From Aphodosoma sp051870875 (GTDB lineage Bacteria; Bacteroidota; Bacteroidia; Bacteroidales; Paludibacteraceae): a DNA stretch of 24,936 bases. Of this stretch, positions 24,685 through 24,936 are shown piece after piece (within the stretch, counting starts at the first letter, position 1; every line of letters starts with the position of its first letter). Position numbers and translations under genes: made by a program. The notes under the pieces were generated by a model. The model saw only the letters and a program-made list of their open reading frames with translations. It did no database searches and was not told where the DNA came from. The stretch spans positions 1 through 24,936 of the forward strand of contig JBJECG010000055.1 in assembly GCA_051870875.1 (NCBI GenBank), given 5' to 3'.

Positions 24685-24936
24685 TTACACATGCTCCGAC
24701 TTCCACTGTCCGAGGAACTCCGGGTCGGAAAGAATGAGATTGCCATCGAAATCGGTAAACAGCTGCACTGTAGATGCAGTAGCTATCAATGCGCCGTCAG
24801 ACGGACGTGTAATGACGTAATCAAATACCAACTTGCACCCTCGGCTTTTGCGATAAGAGATTTGAACACACAGGATATCATCGACTTTGGCCGTATGCTT
24901 GTACGATATGTGCATGTCGACGACCGGAGCCAGAAG
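24685..24936 (-). CDS. 4HBT-family acyl thioesterase, C-terminal part (truncated by window edge)
   Basis: Only the last 83 residues are visible; the frame stays open through base 24936. The fragment shows the hotdog thioesterase pattern APVVDMHISYKHTAKVDDIL followed by SRGCKLVFDYVITR, the YbgC/4-hydroxybenzoyl-CoA thioesterase layout of conserved PVV-x(5)-Y and the beta strands after it. The N-terminal part with the catalytic Asp or Glu is outside the window. It is likely to hydrolyse or transfer an acyl thioester in the same operon as the dehydratase 34 nt downstream. Polyene release or acyl-chain proofreading are the likely roles. Confidence 0.82.
   Translation of the reverse strand, partial: LLAPVVDMHISYKHTAKVDDILCVQISYRKSRGCKLVFDYVITRPSDGALIATASTVQLFTDFDGNLILSDPEFLGQWKSEHV

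Larger units (their letters stand above)
17383..24936 (-). other. Part of an aryl-polyene/flexirubin-type lipid biosynthesis and export cluster
   Basis: Seven minus-strand genes run in one direction with gaps of 34, 24, -4 (ATGA overlap), 28, 12 and 14 nt. This spacing indicates one operon entering from beyond the right edge. Products in order are 4HBT thioesterase, FabZ-like dehydratase, MMPL exporter, RetSat/CrtI-like oxidoreductase, FabG, LolA-like carrier and CrtI-like oxidoreductase. This combination of fatty-acid-type enzymes with LolA and MMPL transport proteins is characteristic of Bacteroidetes aryl-polyene and flexirubin clusters. Ketosynthase, acyl carrier protein, ammonia lyase, ligase and acyltransferase are not in the window, so the product class is an inference. 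Confidence 0.7.

Overview
The window looks like chromosome of a Bacteroidales bacterium (phylum Bacteroidota), probably a gut-type lineage; I cannot name the genus. The evidence is threefold: promoters with the Bacteroidetes -7 motif TAnnTTTG (two also with a -33 TTTG at 19-20 nt), a PorZ-like type IX secretion protein, and the characteristic neighbourhoods ftsQ-ftsA-ftsZ-yqeY and rdgB-porZ. Most of it is conserved housekeeping sequence. I see no insertion sequence, integrase, phage gene or CRISPR array.

Left part (1-5,000). A 5'-truncated mutS2 is followed on the + strand by a GNAT acetyltransferase and a small rhodanese lipoprotein. A minus-strand block then carries, in transcription order, tRNA-Glu(TTC), rpsT, radC, an AlaX-like stand-alone editing-domain protein, and a 74-aa single-pass membrane protein with its own near-perfect promoter.

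Centre (5,000-17,300), all + strand. ftsQ-ftsA-ftsZ-yqeY forms a division operon with its own promoter and without murC immediately upstream. Next come tRNA-Lys(CTT) with a strong terminator, then rdgB-porZ-DPP IV (nucleotide-pool cleaning, a T9SS outer-surface component and a secreted dipeptidyl peptidase). A sugar MFS transporter paired with a ROK kinase, probably glucose uptake and phosphorylation, and a DUF695-like protein close this part.

Right part (17,383-24,936), all minus strand. A tightly packed operon runs off the right edge: 4HBT thioesterase (partial), FabZ-like hotdog dehydratase, MMPL/RND lipid exporter, RetSat/CrtI-like FAD oxidoreductase, FabG reductase, LolA-like carrier, and a second CrtI-like FAD oxidoreductase. 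This gene content matches the tailoring and export half of a Bacteroidetes aryl-polyene/flexirubin-type (possibly dialkylresorcinol hybrid) cluster. The ketosynthases, ammonia lyase, ligase and acyltransferase expected for such a cluster would lie beyond the right edge. This is the most interesting part of the window. Two details in it deserve attention: a Gln where FabZ has its catalytic Glu, and an MMPL exporter that keeps only one of the two conserved transmembrane Asp residues.
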